The notes under the pieces are model-generated. The model had not been told where the DNA came from and did no database searches. It saw only the letters and a list, made by a program, of their open reading frames with translations. A program made the translations under genes and the position numbers. 64,000 bases of DNA from Nakamurella sp040546275 (GTDB lineage: Bacteria; Actinomycetota; Actinomycetes; Mycobacteriales; Nakamurellaceae): positions 558,001 through 622,000 of the forward strand of contig NZ_JBEPNO010000001.1 in the NCBI RefSeq assembly GCF_040546275.1, written 5' to 3'. This document shows, piece after piece, positions 18,156 through 25,927 of this stretch (position 1 is its first letter; the number at the start of each line of letters is the position of its first letter).

Positions 18156-19510
18156 CCGCGCTCGACGAGGTGACGGATCTGGACGAAGCCGAGCCCTCGA
18201 CCCCTTCGTTCGACGTCGAGGTGATCCGGGCCGACTTCCCGATCCTCTCGCGGACGGTGCGTGACGGAAAGCCTTTGGTGTACCTGGACTCCGGAGCCAC
18301 CTCCCAGCGCCCGATCACCGTCATCGACGCCGAGCAGGAGTACATCACCGGGCACCACTCGGCGGTGCACCGCGGAGCTCACGCTCTGGCCGAGGAGGCC
18401 ACCGACTTCTACGAGGACGCGCGCGAACGCATCTCGGCATTCATCGGCGCCTCCCGCCCGGAAGAACTGATCTTCACCAAGAACGCCACCGAAGCCATCA
18501 ACCTGGTGGCCTACTCGCTGGGCAACGCTTCGGTCGGTACTGCGGGTGCGGGCGGCGGCGGAGGTTCCGACGGTCCGTTCGGGCGCTTCGCGGTCGGTCC
18601 CGGTGACGAGATCCTGATTACCGAGATGGAGCATCACGCCAACCTGATCCCGTGGCAGGAGTTGTGTCGCCGTACCGGTGCCACGCTGCGCTGGTTCGGT
18701 GTGACGGACGACTTCCGACTTGATCTGACCGACATCAGATCGTTGATCAACAAGCGAACCAAGGTGGTCGCTTTCAGCCATCAGTCCAACGTGCTCGGCA
18801 CCGTCAACCCGGTGGCGACCCTGGTCGAGGCGGCCCGGGAGGTCGGCGCGCTCACCGTGCTCGACGCCTGCCAGTCCGTGCCGCACACCAGCGTGGACGT
18901 AGGGCAACTCGGAGTGGATTTCTTGGCGTTCTCCGGTCACAAGATGCTCGGACCGTCGGGCGTCGGTGGTCTGTATGGACGTTCCGACCTACTCGAGGAG
19001 ATGCCGCCGTTCCTCACCGGCGGCTCGATGATCGAGCAGGTCTTCATGGACCACTCCACCTACGCCGCACCGCCGGCTCGGTTCGAGGCCGGCGTCCCGA
19101 TGACCTCGCAGGCCGTCGGGCTGGGTGCAGCCGTCGACTACCTGGAAACCCTGGGCATGGCGAACGTCGCCGCCCACGAGGCCGAGCTGACCGGGCTTGC
19201 GCTGCAACAGTTGTCGGCAGTACCGGGTGTTCGCATCATCGGTCCTCCGGACACGACGGATCGCGGTGGCGCGGTGTCGTTCGTCGTCGACGGAGTGCAC
19301 GCGCACGACGTCGGGCAGATTCTCGACGATTCCGGTGTTGCAGTACGGGTGGGCCACCACTGCGCGTGGCCGCTGCACCGTCGGTACGGCGTGGCAGCGA
19401 CGGTGCGCGCCTCGTTCGCCGTGTACAACACACCCGGCGAGGTCGAGGTGCTGGTGGACGCAGTCCGCGAAGCGCGACGCTTCTTCGGCGCGAATTCGTC
19501 GGCGAAGTAG
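18152..19510 (+). CDS. sufS: Cysteine desulfurase SufS
   Basis: PLP-dependent enzyme that takes sulfur from cysteine for cluster assembly. It has 452 residues from the GTG overlapping the sufC stop. Motifs are YLDSGATSQRP, TEMEHHANLIPWQ, the PLP lysine in FSGHKMLGPSGVGGLYG, and the active-site cysteine in VAVRVGHHCAWPLHRRYGV. It is longer than typical SufS (about 410) because of an N-terminal extension of about 20 residues and a Gly-rich insertion (about residues 128-148) next to the cofactor-binding region. It is followed 12 bp later by sufU, its sulfur acceptor. Confidence 0.95.
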
Positions 19511-19522
19511 GGAGAGCCGGAC

Positions 19523-19969
19523 ATGCAGATGGAGCAGCTGTACCAGGAGATCATCCTGGACCACTACAGGGCACCCCACCACCACGGCCTTCGTGACCCT
19601 TTCGACACGCAGGTGCACCACGTCAATCCGACCTGCGGTGACGAGATCACGTTGCGGGTCAAGCTGTCCGGGCCCGGGACGGATGCAATCGTCCAGGACA
19701 TCTCCTACGACGCGATGGGCTGCTCGATCTCGCAGGCCGCGACCTCGGTGATGACGGACCTGACCATCGGCCGCACCCTGACCGATGCGCTGGCCACCCT
19801 GGACGAGTTCAACAAGATGGTGACCAGCCGCGGCAAGATCGCCGGCGACGAGGACACTCTGGGAGACGGCATCGCCTTCGCCGGGGTCTCGAAGTATCCG
19901 GCACGCGTGAAGTGCGCACTACTGGGCTGGATGGCATTCAAGGATGCTGCTGTGCAGGCGGTGGCCTGA
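19523..19969 (+). CDS. sufU: SufU, zinc-dependent sulfurtransferase
   Basis: IscU-like protein that accepts persulfide sulfur from SufS in Gram-positive and actinobacterial SUF systems. It has 148 residues, starting MQMEQLYQEIILDHY. Zinc ligands are visible as Cys and Asp in NPTCGDEI, Cys in MGCSISQAA, and Cys in RVKCALLGWMAF. The 3' end (coding FKDAAVQAVA) is partly repeated in the downstream intergenic DNA (see 19940-20045). It is the homologue of Rv1465. Confidence 0.95.
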   Translation: MQMEQLYQEIILDHYRAPHHHGLRDPFDTQVHHVNPTCGDEITLRVKLSGPGTDAIVQDISYDAMGCSISQAATSVMTDLTIGRTLTDALATLDEFNKMVTSRGKIAGDEDTLGDGIAFAGVSKYPARVKCALLGWMAFKDAAVQAVA

Positions 19970-20045
19970 TGCAGTCCTTGAATCGGATTTGTTTGATCGA
20001 AGACGCTGTTGTTCAGGCGGTCAACTGATGAAGTCCTTCAATACC
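19940..20045 (+). repeat. Decayed tandem duplication of the sufU 3' end
   Basis: The last 29 bp or so of sufU plus about 17 bp beyond (19940-19986) are repeated at 19999-20045 with roughly 75% identity and a 59-bp period. Both copies contain GCAGGCGGT/TCAGGCGGT followed by a stop and then AGTCCTT(G/C)AAT. Conceptual translation of the second copy gives IEDAVVQAVN-stop against FKDAAVQAVA-stop, so it is a remnant of a coding duplication rather than a chance match. Confidence 0.65.
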
Positions 20046-20077
20046 CCTCGCACCGAAGAGAAGACAGGAGCGCGGCG

Positions 20078-20629
20078 ATGACCGAACCGTCCACGCAGAC
20101 CCACGACCACGCCGGTCACGACCACGCCGGTCACGACCACGCCGGTCACGACCACGCCGGTCACGACCACGCCGGTCACGATTACGCGGGCTACGACCAC
20201 GCCGTTCACGAGCACCCGACGGACGACCGGGCAACGCGGAGTGCAGCGGCGCTCGACAGCACCGTGCTGGAGAAGACCGCGGTCGCAGTCGCCGGCGCGC
20301 CGGTGGACGAGGCCCTGATCGAGGACATCGAGGAAGCGCTGCGCGACGTCGTCGATCCCGAGCTCGGGGTCAACATCGTCGACCTCGGCCTGATCTACGA
20401 CCTCACCGTCGACGAGGCCAAGACCCTCACCATCGATATGACGCTGACCAGCGCGGCCTGCCCGCTCACCGACATGATCGAGGACCAGGTCGCCGCGGCG
20501 ATCATGGGTCCCGGCCAGGAACTCGTGGCCGACTACAAGATCAACTGGGTATGGCTTCCGCCGTGGGGTCCGGAGAAGATCACCGACGACGGCCGCGAGC
20601 AACTGCGCGCCCTTGGCTTCAACATCTGA
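20078..20629 (+). CDS. sufT: SufT-like MIP18/DUF59 protein with His-rich N-terminal repeats
   Basis: MIP18 (DUF59) family protein of the suf operon, homologous to Rv1466; such proteins help Fe-S cluster maturation. The 183-residue protein starts at the ATG 20078 with GGAG 8-11 nt upstream. The C-terminal domain (about residues 83-183) has DVVDPELGVNIVDLGLIYDL, the conserved cysteine in TSAACPLTDM and VWLPPWGPEKITDDGREQLRALGF. Residues 8-43 are an unusual metal-binding-like stretch of five perfect HDHAG pentapeptides and two degenerate ones, coded by a 15-bp tandem repeat. Most family members lack this tail. Confidence 0.92.
   Translation: MTEPSTQTHDHAGHDHAGHDHAGHDHAGHDHAGHDYAGYDHAVHEHPTDDRATRSAAALDSTVLEKTAVAVAGAPVDEALIEDIEEALRDVVDPELGVNIVDLGLIYDLTVDEAKTLTIDMTLTSAACPLTDMIEDQVAAAIMGPGQELVADYKINWVWLPPWGPEKITDDGREQLRALGFNI
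20102..20206 (+). repeat. 15-bp in-frame tandem repeat coding HDHAG
   Basis: Five perfect copies of CACGACCACGCCGGT (20102-20176) followed by two degenerate copies (20177-20206). The perfect identity at third positions shows recent amplification by slippage. Copy number can change in steps of five residues without breaking the frame. Confidence 0.95.
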
Positions 20630-20682
20630 CCGTCCCGGGCAATCCTGTGTGCGCCATCGGGCCGCTCCACTAGGCTGCCGAG

Positions 20683-20724
20683 ATGCATGAGCTCCGAGCC
20701 GTCCTGCCTCCTCCGAGTCGCTGA
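20683..20724 (+). promoter_or_regulatory. Possible leader peptide ORF upstream of the DMT transporter
   Basis: A 13-codon ORF, MHELRAVLPPPSR-stop, begins seven bases after a TAGGCT -10-like hexamer (20671-20676) and so could be a leaderless leader peptide. Its Pro-Pro-Pro run would slow ribosomes. The stop lies in the loop of a CTCCG/CGGAG stem (20711-20730). A second small hairpin, AGCC-UUCG-GGCU (20746-20757), follows. The transporter start is 103 bp further on. This architecture suggests attenuation; it is an inference, without a known family match. Confidence 0.35.
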
Positions 20725-20827
20725 CCGGAGTCGCGGGACCAGTTCAGCCTTCGGGCTTTGGTGGTTGACCCCTGCGCTTCGACAGATGTCGTGACCATCG
20801 TCAGCCTCTGCCCCGGAGTCCGTTCTC

Positions 20828-21811
20828 ATGTTGAATCCCCTTGTCCTGTTCGCCTCTGCCCGAAATCGCACGACCACCGCCATCGGCCATCGCATGGGCC
20901 TCGTCCAGATCAGCCTGGCCGCGGCCCTCTGGGGCACCACCGGTGTAGTCGTCCGTCAACTCCACGAATCGTCCGGGCTCGGCCCCATCGCGATCGGGTT
21001 CTACCGGTTGTTGACGGCGGCCCTGCTGTTGCTGATCCTGTCCGGACCCAAGCTCCGCGAGGCTGTCCGCGGCCTGCGTACCCACCCGGGGTCGCTCGTG
21101 CTCGCGGGCGTCGGGCTCGGCGTCTACCAGGTGCTCTATTTCATCTCCGTGGCCGACGTCGGGGTGGGCGTGTCCACCGTCGTCAGTCTCGGCATCGCCC
21201 CTGTGATCACCACCGCCATCGAAGCCGTGTCGGCCCGCCGATTCCCCAGTGCCAGAACGGCTCTCGTCATTCTCGCGGCGGTAGCGGGTCTGGTGCTGGT
21301 GGCGATCTCTTCGTCCGGCGCGGCCACCACTGCCGCGCCCCGGCCCGGTCTCGGTCTGCTGGCCGCGGTCGGTTCCGGTCTGAGCTACGCGCTCACCACC
21401 ATCGTCAGTCGACGGGCAGCGCAGGGTATCTCGCCGCTGGTGATGACCACGACGAGCAGCGTCATCGGAGCCATCACCCTGCTGCCGATCGCGCTTCTCT
21501 CAGGTGCCGGCTTCGTGGTGACCGGCTCGGCGGCCGGACAACTGGTCTACCTGGGCGCGGCCACCACCGTGCTCGCCTACGCGTTGTTCTATGCGGGCCT
21601 TCGCTCCACCACGAGCAGCGTGGCGTCGGTGCTGACCCTGATCGAACCTCTCACGGCGACGATCCTCGCCGTCGTCCTGCTGTCCGAGCCGCTCCCGGCG
21701 CTGACCGTGCTCGGTGGTCTTCTGCTGCTGGGAGCGATCGGGGTGCTTTATCTGGCCCCTTCCGGCAAGACCTCGAAACCCCCCTCGGCAGAACCGGTTC
21801 TACCCAGGTAG
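20828..21811 (+). CDS. EamA/DMT-superfamily transporter
   Basis: Inner-membrane transporter of 327 residues with ten predicted helices in two EamA repeats. The first begins LVQISLAAALWGTTGVVVRQL, and the second LGLLAAVGSGLSYALTTIVSR and ends LTLIEPLTATILAVVLLSEPL...LGGLLLLGAIGVLYL. Substrates in the family are amino acids, nucleosides and other metabolites; none can be assigned here. I use the ATG at 20828; ATG 20894 just before the first helix is an alternative. The 198-bp upstream region holds a possible leader peptide. Its stop codon lies inside the first vapBC palindrome. Confidence 0.88.
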   Translation: MLNPLVLFASARNRTTTAIGHRMGLVQISLAAALWGTTGVVVRQLHESSGLGPIAIGFYRLLTAALLLLILSGPKLREAVRGLRTHPGSLVLAGVGLGVYQVLYFISVADVGVGVSTVVSLGIAPVITTAIEAVSARRFPSARTALVILAAVAGLVLVAISSSGAATTAAPRPGLGLLAAVGSGLSYALTTIVSRRAAQGISPLVMTTTSSVIGAITLLPIALLSGAGFVVTGSAAGQLVYLGAATTVLAYALFYAGLRSTTSSVASVLTLIEPLTATILAVVLLSEPLPALTVLGGLLLLGAIGVLYLAPSGKTSKPPSAEPVLPR

Positions 21812-21833
21812 ACTGGCTTTCTACCCAGGTAGA
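21799..21833 (+). promoter_or_regulatory. Twin palindromes, probable vapBC operator
   Basis: Two identical 14-mers, TCTACCCAGGTAGA, occur at 21799-21812 and 21820-21833. Each is an inverted repeat with 6-bp arms (TCTACC/GGTAGA) around CA. Their centres are 21 bp apart, two helical turns, so two dimers would bind on the same face. They lie 31-65 bp upstream of vapB, where VapB or VapBC autoregulation is expected. The first one contains the stop codon of the transporter gene. Confidence 0.7.
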
Positions 21834-21863
21834 TCCTGGCAGATCGCTCCGGCTCGAGGAGGC

Positions 21864-22118
21864 ATGTTGCCAACCCTGAACATCAAGAACCCACGTGTGT
21901 ACGAGTTGGCGAAGCTGCTGTCCGAAAGATCGGGTAGGTCGATGACGAGCGTGATCGAATCGGCTCTTGAGCGGGAGTTGGAGCACACCGCGAACGATCG
22001 GAGTGGTATCGCAGAACGGCTCCACGCCCTGGCCTTGGAAGCGGCTCCGCTGGTGCAACACCTCCCACCCGACCCGTTCGCCGACCTCTACGACGAGGAG
22101 ACCGGTCTTCCCAGATGA
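21864..22118 (+). CDS. vapB: VapB-type antitoxin
   Basis: Small antitoxin, 84 residues, of the Rv0623-like (PSK) VapB family. The start LNIKNPRVYELAKLLSERSGRSMTSVIESALERELE is the DNA-binding and dimerisation part. The C-terminal part, HLPPDPFADLYDEETGLPR, would wrap the toxin, with the GLP ending typical of the family. A GAGGAGG ribosome site ends only one base before the ATG, so initiation at TTG 21867 is possible. It overlaps vapC by 4 nt and is preceded by twin palindromes. Confidence 0.88.
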   Translation: MLPTLNIKNPRVYELAKLLSERSGRSMTSVIESALERELEHTANDRSGIAERLHALALEAAPLVQHLPPDPFADLYDEETGLPR

Positions 22119-22495
22119 TTCTCGATGCCTCCGCGATCGTGGCCGTCGTTCGGCTGGAACCGGAAGGGCGTTCGTTCGAGTCCGCCATCGAACGTGCGCG
22201 CACCAATGGACTCTCGGCCGCCACCCTGCTGGAGACGGCGTTGGTCCTTGGCCCGGCACTCGACCTGACCCTCGACCGTTTCATCGCGATGGCACGCATC
22301 ACGGTCGAACCGGTGACCGAGGCCCAGGCCAGGCTCGCTCGGACCGCGTATCGGCGGTACGGACGCGGGTCCGGGCACCCGGCGAGACTTAACTTCGGTG
22401 ACTGCTTCTCGTACGCGCTCGCCGTCGACAAGCGGGAGCCCTTGTTGTTCAAGGGCAACGATTTCTCCCAGACTGACGTATTGGTGGCCCCGTGA
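22115..22495 (+). CDS. vapC: VapC-type PIN-domain ribonuclease toxin
   Basis: PIN-domain RNase of a type II toxin-antitoxin pair, 126 residues. The acidic metal-binding residues are in place: Asp4 in MILDASAIVAV, Glu in AATLLETALVL (near residue 41), Asp in LNFGDCFSYALA (near residue 94) and Asp in FKGNDFSQTDV (near residue 115). Family members cut tRNA or the rRNA sarcin-ricin loop. The target here is unknown. The start overlaps vapB (ATGA), and the stop overlaps the dGTPase start (GTGA). Confidence 0.92.
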   Translation: MILDASAIVAVVRLEPEGRSFESAIERARTNGLSAATLLETALVLGPALDLTLDRFIAMARITVEPVTEAQARLARTAYRRYGRGSGHPARLNFGDCFSYALAVDKREPLLFKGNDFSQTDVLVAP

Positions 22496-24063
22496 CGACC
22501 GGCTCGACGACCGCGAGTGCAGCAGCACCAGCGTCCGACCCACGCCTGGCCCGGCGCAGCGGTCCGCACGACAGCGATGCGATGGCCGCGTATCGGGAGG
22601 ATCTGGACCGCATCCGGTTCTCGCCCTACTTCTCCCGGTTGTCCGCGGTCACCCAGGTGATCTCCCAGGGCGCCGCCGGGCAGTCGGTGCAGAACAGGTT
22701 GACCCACTCGATCAAGGTCGCCGCTGTCGCGCGCGCCATCGCGGTGAAGCTGAACTACGGGCCGCACCGGGAACTGCTCGCCGAACTGGGTGGATGCGAC
22801 CCGGTGGTGATCCAGGCCGCGGCGACCGCGCACGATCTCGGTCATCCGCCCTTCGGGCATCTCGGGGAACGGGTGCTGGACCGGATCGCGAGATCCCGTT
22901 TTGGGCTGGCCGACGGTTTCGAGGGCAACGCCCAGACGTTCCGCATCGTCACCGAGCTCGACGTCCACGGGACGAGCGGCGAGGGCCTCAACCTCACCGC
23001 CGCCGTCCGCGCGGCCGTCCTCAAGTACCCCTGGGCGCGATATGGCGTCCCGAACCCGCATCCGAGCGCGGCCGCGCACGCGCCCAAGGGCGGGGGTCAG
23101 GGAGAGGAGGGATTCGGCTCCGGCAAGTTCTCGGCCTACGTCCTGGACGCCGGCGAGATGACGGAGGTGCTCGCCGCCTACCCGCTGATCAAACCCTGGC
23201 GGCAGACGGCCGAGTGCTCGGTGATGGACATCGCCGACGACATCGCCTACTCCCTCCACGATCTCGATGACTTCCACCGAGCGGGGGTGCTGCAGCACGC
23301 GTCCGTCTCCGCCGAGTTCCGTACCTGGAACCGGCACCGGTCCGACTTGGAGAAGGTGGACCGGAACGAGCTGAAGGCGAACGAACGCCTGCCCGGCAAC
23401 TCGCTCGAGTTGTTGCGCCGCCGGCTGCACGCGAAGGACGCGTGGATGGTCGACGACGAGGCGTTCGCCGTCGCCGTCGGCCGGGTCGGGACCGACCTGG
23501 TGGACGGGTTGCTGGCAGTTCCCTTCGATTCGTCGCTGGCCGCCGAGCGGTTGGTGGGGGAGTTCACCCGCAGCTGGATCTCGCACCTCCAGGACTCGGT
23601 GGTGGTCTCGTCCGACCCGCCGCCCCGGGCCGGGCACGTCTCGCTGGACCGTCAGGCCTGGCACGAGGTGGCCGTCCTGAAGTTCGTCCACCAACGCTTC
23701 GTGTTGGATCGACCGGATCTGGCCATGTTCCAGCGCGGGCAGGGTCAGGTGATGGCCGAATTGGTCGGCGATCTCGACTCGTGGCTGGCCGACCCGGTGG
23801 ATGCCGGCCGGGCGCCCCGTCGGCTCATCGACCTGGTCGAACTGGCCACCCATGCCTACGACCAGTTGGCCGTCACGAACCCTGAGCTGCTGATCACCAG
23901 TACCGGCAAGCCAGGTGGTTCGCCCGACGACCTGGTGCGCTGGGGTCGAGGTCGGGGAATCATCGACTACGTCGCCTCCCTGACCGACGACCGTGCCGCG
24001 AACTCGGCCGCCACGCTCGCCGGCCACACCGCCCGCCTCTGGGACGCCGGGTCCGCACTGTGA
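22492..24063 (+). CDS. dgt: Deoxyguanosine triphosphate triphosphohydrolase-like HD protein
   Basis: HD-domain dNTP triphosphohydrolase that splits dGTP (or other dNTPs) to nucleoside and tripolyphosphate. Metal-site histidines and aspartates are in NRLTHSIKVA (residues 68-77), HDLGHPPFGHLGE (114-126) and IADDIAYSLHD. It has 523 residues, somewhat longer than usual (about 420-505), with a Gly/Ala/Pro-rich insertion (PHPSAAAHAPKGGGQGEEG, about residues 187-210). It starts at the GTG overlapping the vapC stop and overlaps the acVLRF1 gene by 4 nt. In mycobacteria dgt sits beside dnaG instead, so the present context is different. Confidence 0.93.
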   Translation: MTTGSTTASAAAPASDPRLARRSGPHDSDAMAAYREDLDRIRFSPYFSRLSAVTQVISQGAAGQSVQNRLTHSIKVAAVARAIAVKLNYGPHRELLAELGGCDPVVIQAAATAHDLGHPPFGHLGERVLDRIARSRFGLADGFEGNAQTFRIVTELDVHGTSGEGLNLTAAVRAAVLKYPWARYGVPNPHPSAAAHAPKGGGQGEEGFGSGKFSAYVLDAGEMTEVLAAYPLIKPWRQTAECSVMDIADDIAYSLHDLDDFHRAGVLQHASVSAEFRTWNRHRSDLEKVDRNELKANERLPGNSLELLRRRLHAKDAWMVDDEAFAVAVGRVGTDLVDGLLAVPFDSSLAAERLVGEFTRSWISHLQDSVVVSSDPPPRAGHVSLDRQAWHEVAVLKFVHQRFVLDRPDLAMFQRGQGQVMAELVGDLDSWLADPVDAGRAPRRLIDLVELATHAYDQLAVTNPELLITSTGKPGGSPDDLVRWGRGRGIIDYVASLTDDRAANSAATLAGHTARLWDAGSAL

Positions 24064-24758
24064 GCGCCGTCGGGCGCCCGCGACCGGCGGCCGGCGGGGG
24101 GATCGAGGTCGAGATCTCCGCCCACCGGGTCGTCGGCTGGGTCAACCGGTTCGCCGGTCGCAACAACGGAGTCGACGATCTCGTCGCGCATCCGGACCGG
24201 CTGGAGCTGCTGGCCGGCGACGGCACCGTGGCCACCCTGGAGGTGCCGTTCGGGCCGATGTCGATCGGTTCTCGCGAACCGGTGGAGGCGCTCGTCTCGC
24301 ATCTCGCGAGCGTCGGTCTGCTCGGGGTGATCCTGGTTCGTGGCGGAGCTCACTCCGTCGGGACCGCGAAGGACGGTGTGGTCCTGAGTTCCTCCACTGA
24401 CCGGGCCTATCTGCAGGGTCGGACGGCCGCTGGCGGCTGGTCACAGCAGCGGTACGCGAGACGTCGCGGCAATCAGCTGACGGCGTCGCTTGATGACGCC
24501 GCCTCGACGGCCGCCCGCGTCCTGCTGCCCTTCGTCGGACGATTCGGTGGTCTTGTGCTGGCCGGAGATGCCTCGGCGATCCGCAAGGTGATGGCCGAGC
24601 CGGCGCTGCAACCGCTGGCGCAGTTGCCTTCTCGAATGTTCGGCGACATTCCCGAACCGCGTCGAGCGGTGCTCGACGCGGTCGCCGAGCGCAGCCTCGT
24701 GGTGCGAATAGTCGTCCGCACCCGGGAGGAGGCGGCCCGGCTGACCGGACCGGTCTAG
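24060..24758 (+). CDS. acVLRF1-family peptidyl-tRNA hydrolase (Vms1/eRF1-like)
   Basis: Actinobacterial Vms1-like release factor 1, 232 residues. Family members hydrolyse peptidyl-tRNA on stalled 50S subunits and so rescue ribosomes. The catalytic-loop region is GGWSQQRYARRRGNQ (residues 125-139), with the conserved Gln-Gln-Arg. The flanking core (LLGVILVRGGAHSVGTAKDG and FGGLVLAGDASAIRKVM) fits the eRF1 domain 2 fold. The GTG start overlaps the dgt stop by 4 nt. Its stop overlaps the stop of the convergent frameshifted gene. Confidence 0.85.
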   Translation: MSAVGRPRPAAGGGIEVEISAHRVVGWVNRFAGRNNGVDDLVAHPDRLELLAGDGTVATLEVPFGPMSIGSREPVEALVSHLASVGLLGVILVRGGAHSVGTAKDGVVLSSSTDRAYLQGRTAAGGWSQQRYARRRGNQLTASLDDAASTAARVLLPFVGRFGGLVLAGDASAIRKVMAEPALQPLAQLPSRMFGDIPEPRRAVLDAVAERSLVVRIVVRTREEAARLTGPV

Positions 24759-25395
24759 GCGAGAGGATGCGTGGCCGGACCCACCACCCGTCGGGGCGGT
24801 CGGGGTCGCCGCCGGCGCTTGTTCTCGTCCCGCTGGCGATCGAGTCGGTCTTCGTAGGGCAGGGTCTCCCACTCCCAATCCATCGGATCACCCTGTCGGA
24901 GCAGCACTTTCGAGACCTTGTTGTCCTCGACGTCGACCACGTACAGTTCGCGACTGTCGCGGCGATTGGCTGCCACCACGCCGTCCAGGACATGATCAAA
25001 AGTGAACATCTCGAAGTACGGCAAGCCGGTGGCGGACGCCTGAGCACCGGGTCTGAGGAAATGTTCGATGAGATACTCCAACCATTCGATCGAGCGGTAG
25101 AACTTTTCCAGCCCGTCGTAGGTCAGGCACGTGCCGACCAGCCAACGGCCCAACCACACCACAGGCCAGGTTGACCCGCCACCACCGCGTTGTATTGATC
25201 GGTCTCGGCTGCGGTCCAGGGGGATTTCGAGTCCCACTCGATGTCGTCGGCGGCCGGATTGCCCGGCACGTCATAGGGGCCGCTACGAGTTTGGCAGCGG
25301 CGCGAACCGGCGAATGCGGCAAGGTAGGCCTGCTCGTGCTGATTCAATGGCGGTTCGATTTCGATGTGGCCGATGAAGTCCGTGGTGTATCCCAT
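24755..25395 (-). pseudogene. Frameshifted gene of an unnamed actinobacterial family (MGYTTDF...)
   Basis: Two overlapping minus-strand frames join into one protein of about 212 residues. The first part (from ATG 25395, after an AGGGAG ribosome site) runs MGYTTDFIGHIEIEPPLN...GPYDVPGNPAA...AGQPGLWCGW. The second part continues with TCLTYDGLEKFYRSIEWLEYLIEHFLRPGA...FTFDHVLDGVVAANRRD and ends at 24755. From memory, intact homologues in Streptomyces and relatives carry both parts in one frame. The shift is near 25135-25160 and equals one missing base. It may be a true pseudogene or a sequence error. The function of the family is unknown; it is often annotated as hypothetical. Confidence 0.7.
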
Positions 25396-25538
25396 GGGTC
25401 GCTCCCTTTGTCCGAGTTGGTCAGCATCGTGGCAGCTCGGGGCGAGCACGGGCGGTCCTTGCCCACAATTCGGTGGTCGACCGCGATGAGTGTGGACAAC
25501 CTCGAATTCTTGATCTTCGATTCGCAACAATCATCGGC

Positions 25539-25922
25539 ATGGAACTCCACGCCGATGAAATTTCCGCGGACGAAATCCGTGACCCCGGAGCCCTCTTGGC
25601 CGAGGTGGCGGTGGACCATCCGCTGCGGGAAGGGCTGATTCTGCTGGTGCTGGTCGAGAATGGTGCGACGGAGATGGCGGTCCGTCATGTCGAGGCGCTG
25701 AGCGTGGACTGCCGGGAGCCGCCCAGGGATGGCTCGAGCAAGCTATTGCGCGCGGCCACGAGGCGAATGCCCATTCCGGACGACGCGTTTCCCATCAGGT
25801 TTCAGGTGGTGACGGTCATCGTGCGACCCGGATTGACCGTGATGGGCAGCAGTGAACTCAACCGGATACTGGCCTGGCGCCACAGCAATCATCTCCGACG
25901 GGCCACCACCGCGGCTGGTTGA
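25539..25922 (+). CDS. Hypothetical protein, no recognised family
   Basis: An ORF of 127 residues from ATG 25539 (MELHADEISADEIRDPGALL). It has an acidic N-terminus, then strand-like stretches (LREGLILLVLVENGATEMAV; DAFPIRFQVVTVIVRPGLTVMG) and a basic C-terminus. It has no signal peptide or membrane helix. Codon use is less GC-biased at third positions than in the housekeeping neighbours, which suggests recent acquisition or weak expression. No clear Shine-Dalgarno is visible, so it might instead start earlier. It is divergent from the frameshifted gene at 24755-25395. Confidence 0.5.
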   Translation: MELHADEISADEIRDPGALLAEVAVDHPLREGLILLVLVENGATEMAVRHVEALSVDCREPPRDGSSKLLRAATRRMPIPDDAFPIRFQVVTVIVRPGLTVMGSSELNRILAWRHSNHLRRATTAAG

Positions 25923-25927
25923 TCCTG

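Noticed and set aside
24755..25237. Two separate small genes at 24755-25237 and 25123-25530
   Set aside because: Their products are consecutive parts of one known protein family, so a frameshift explains them better.
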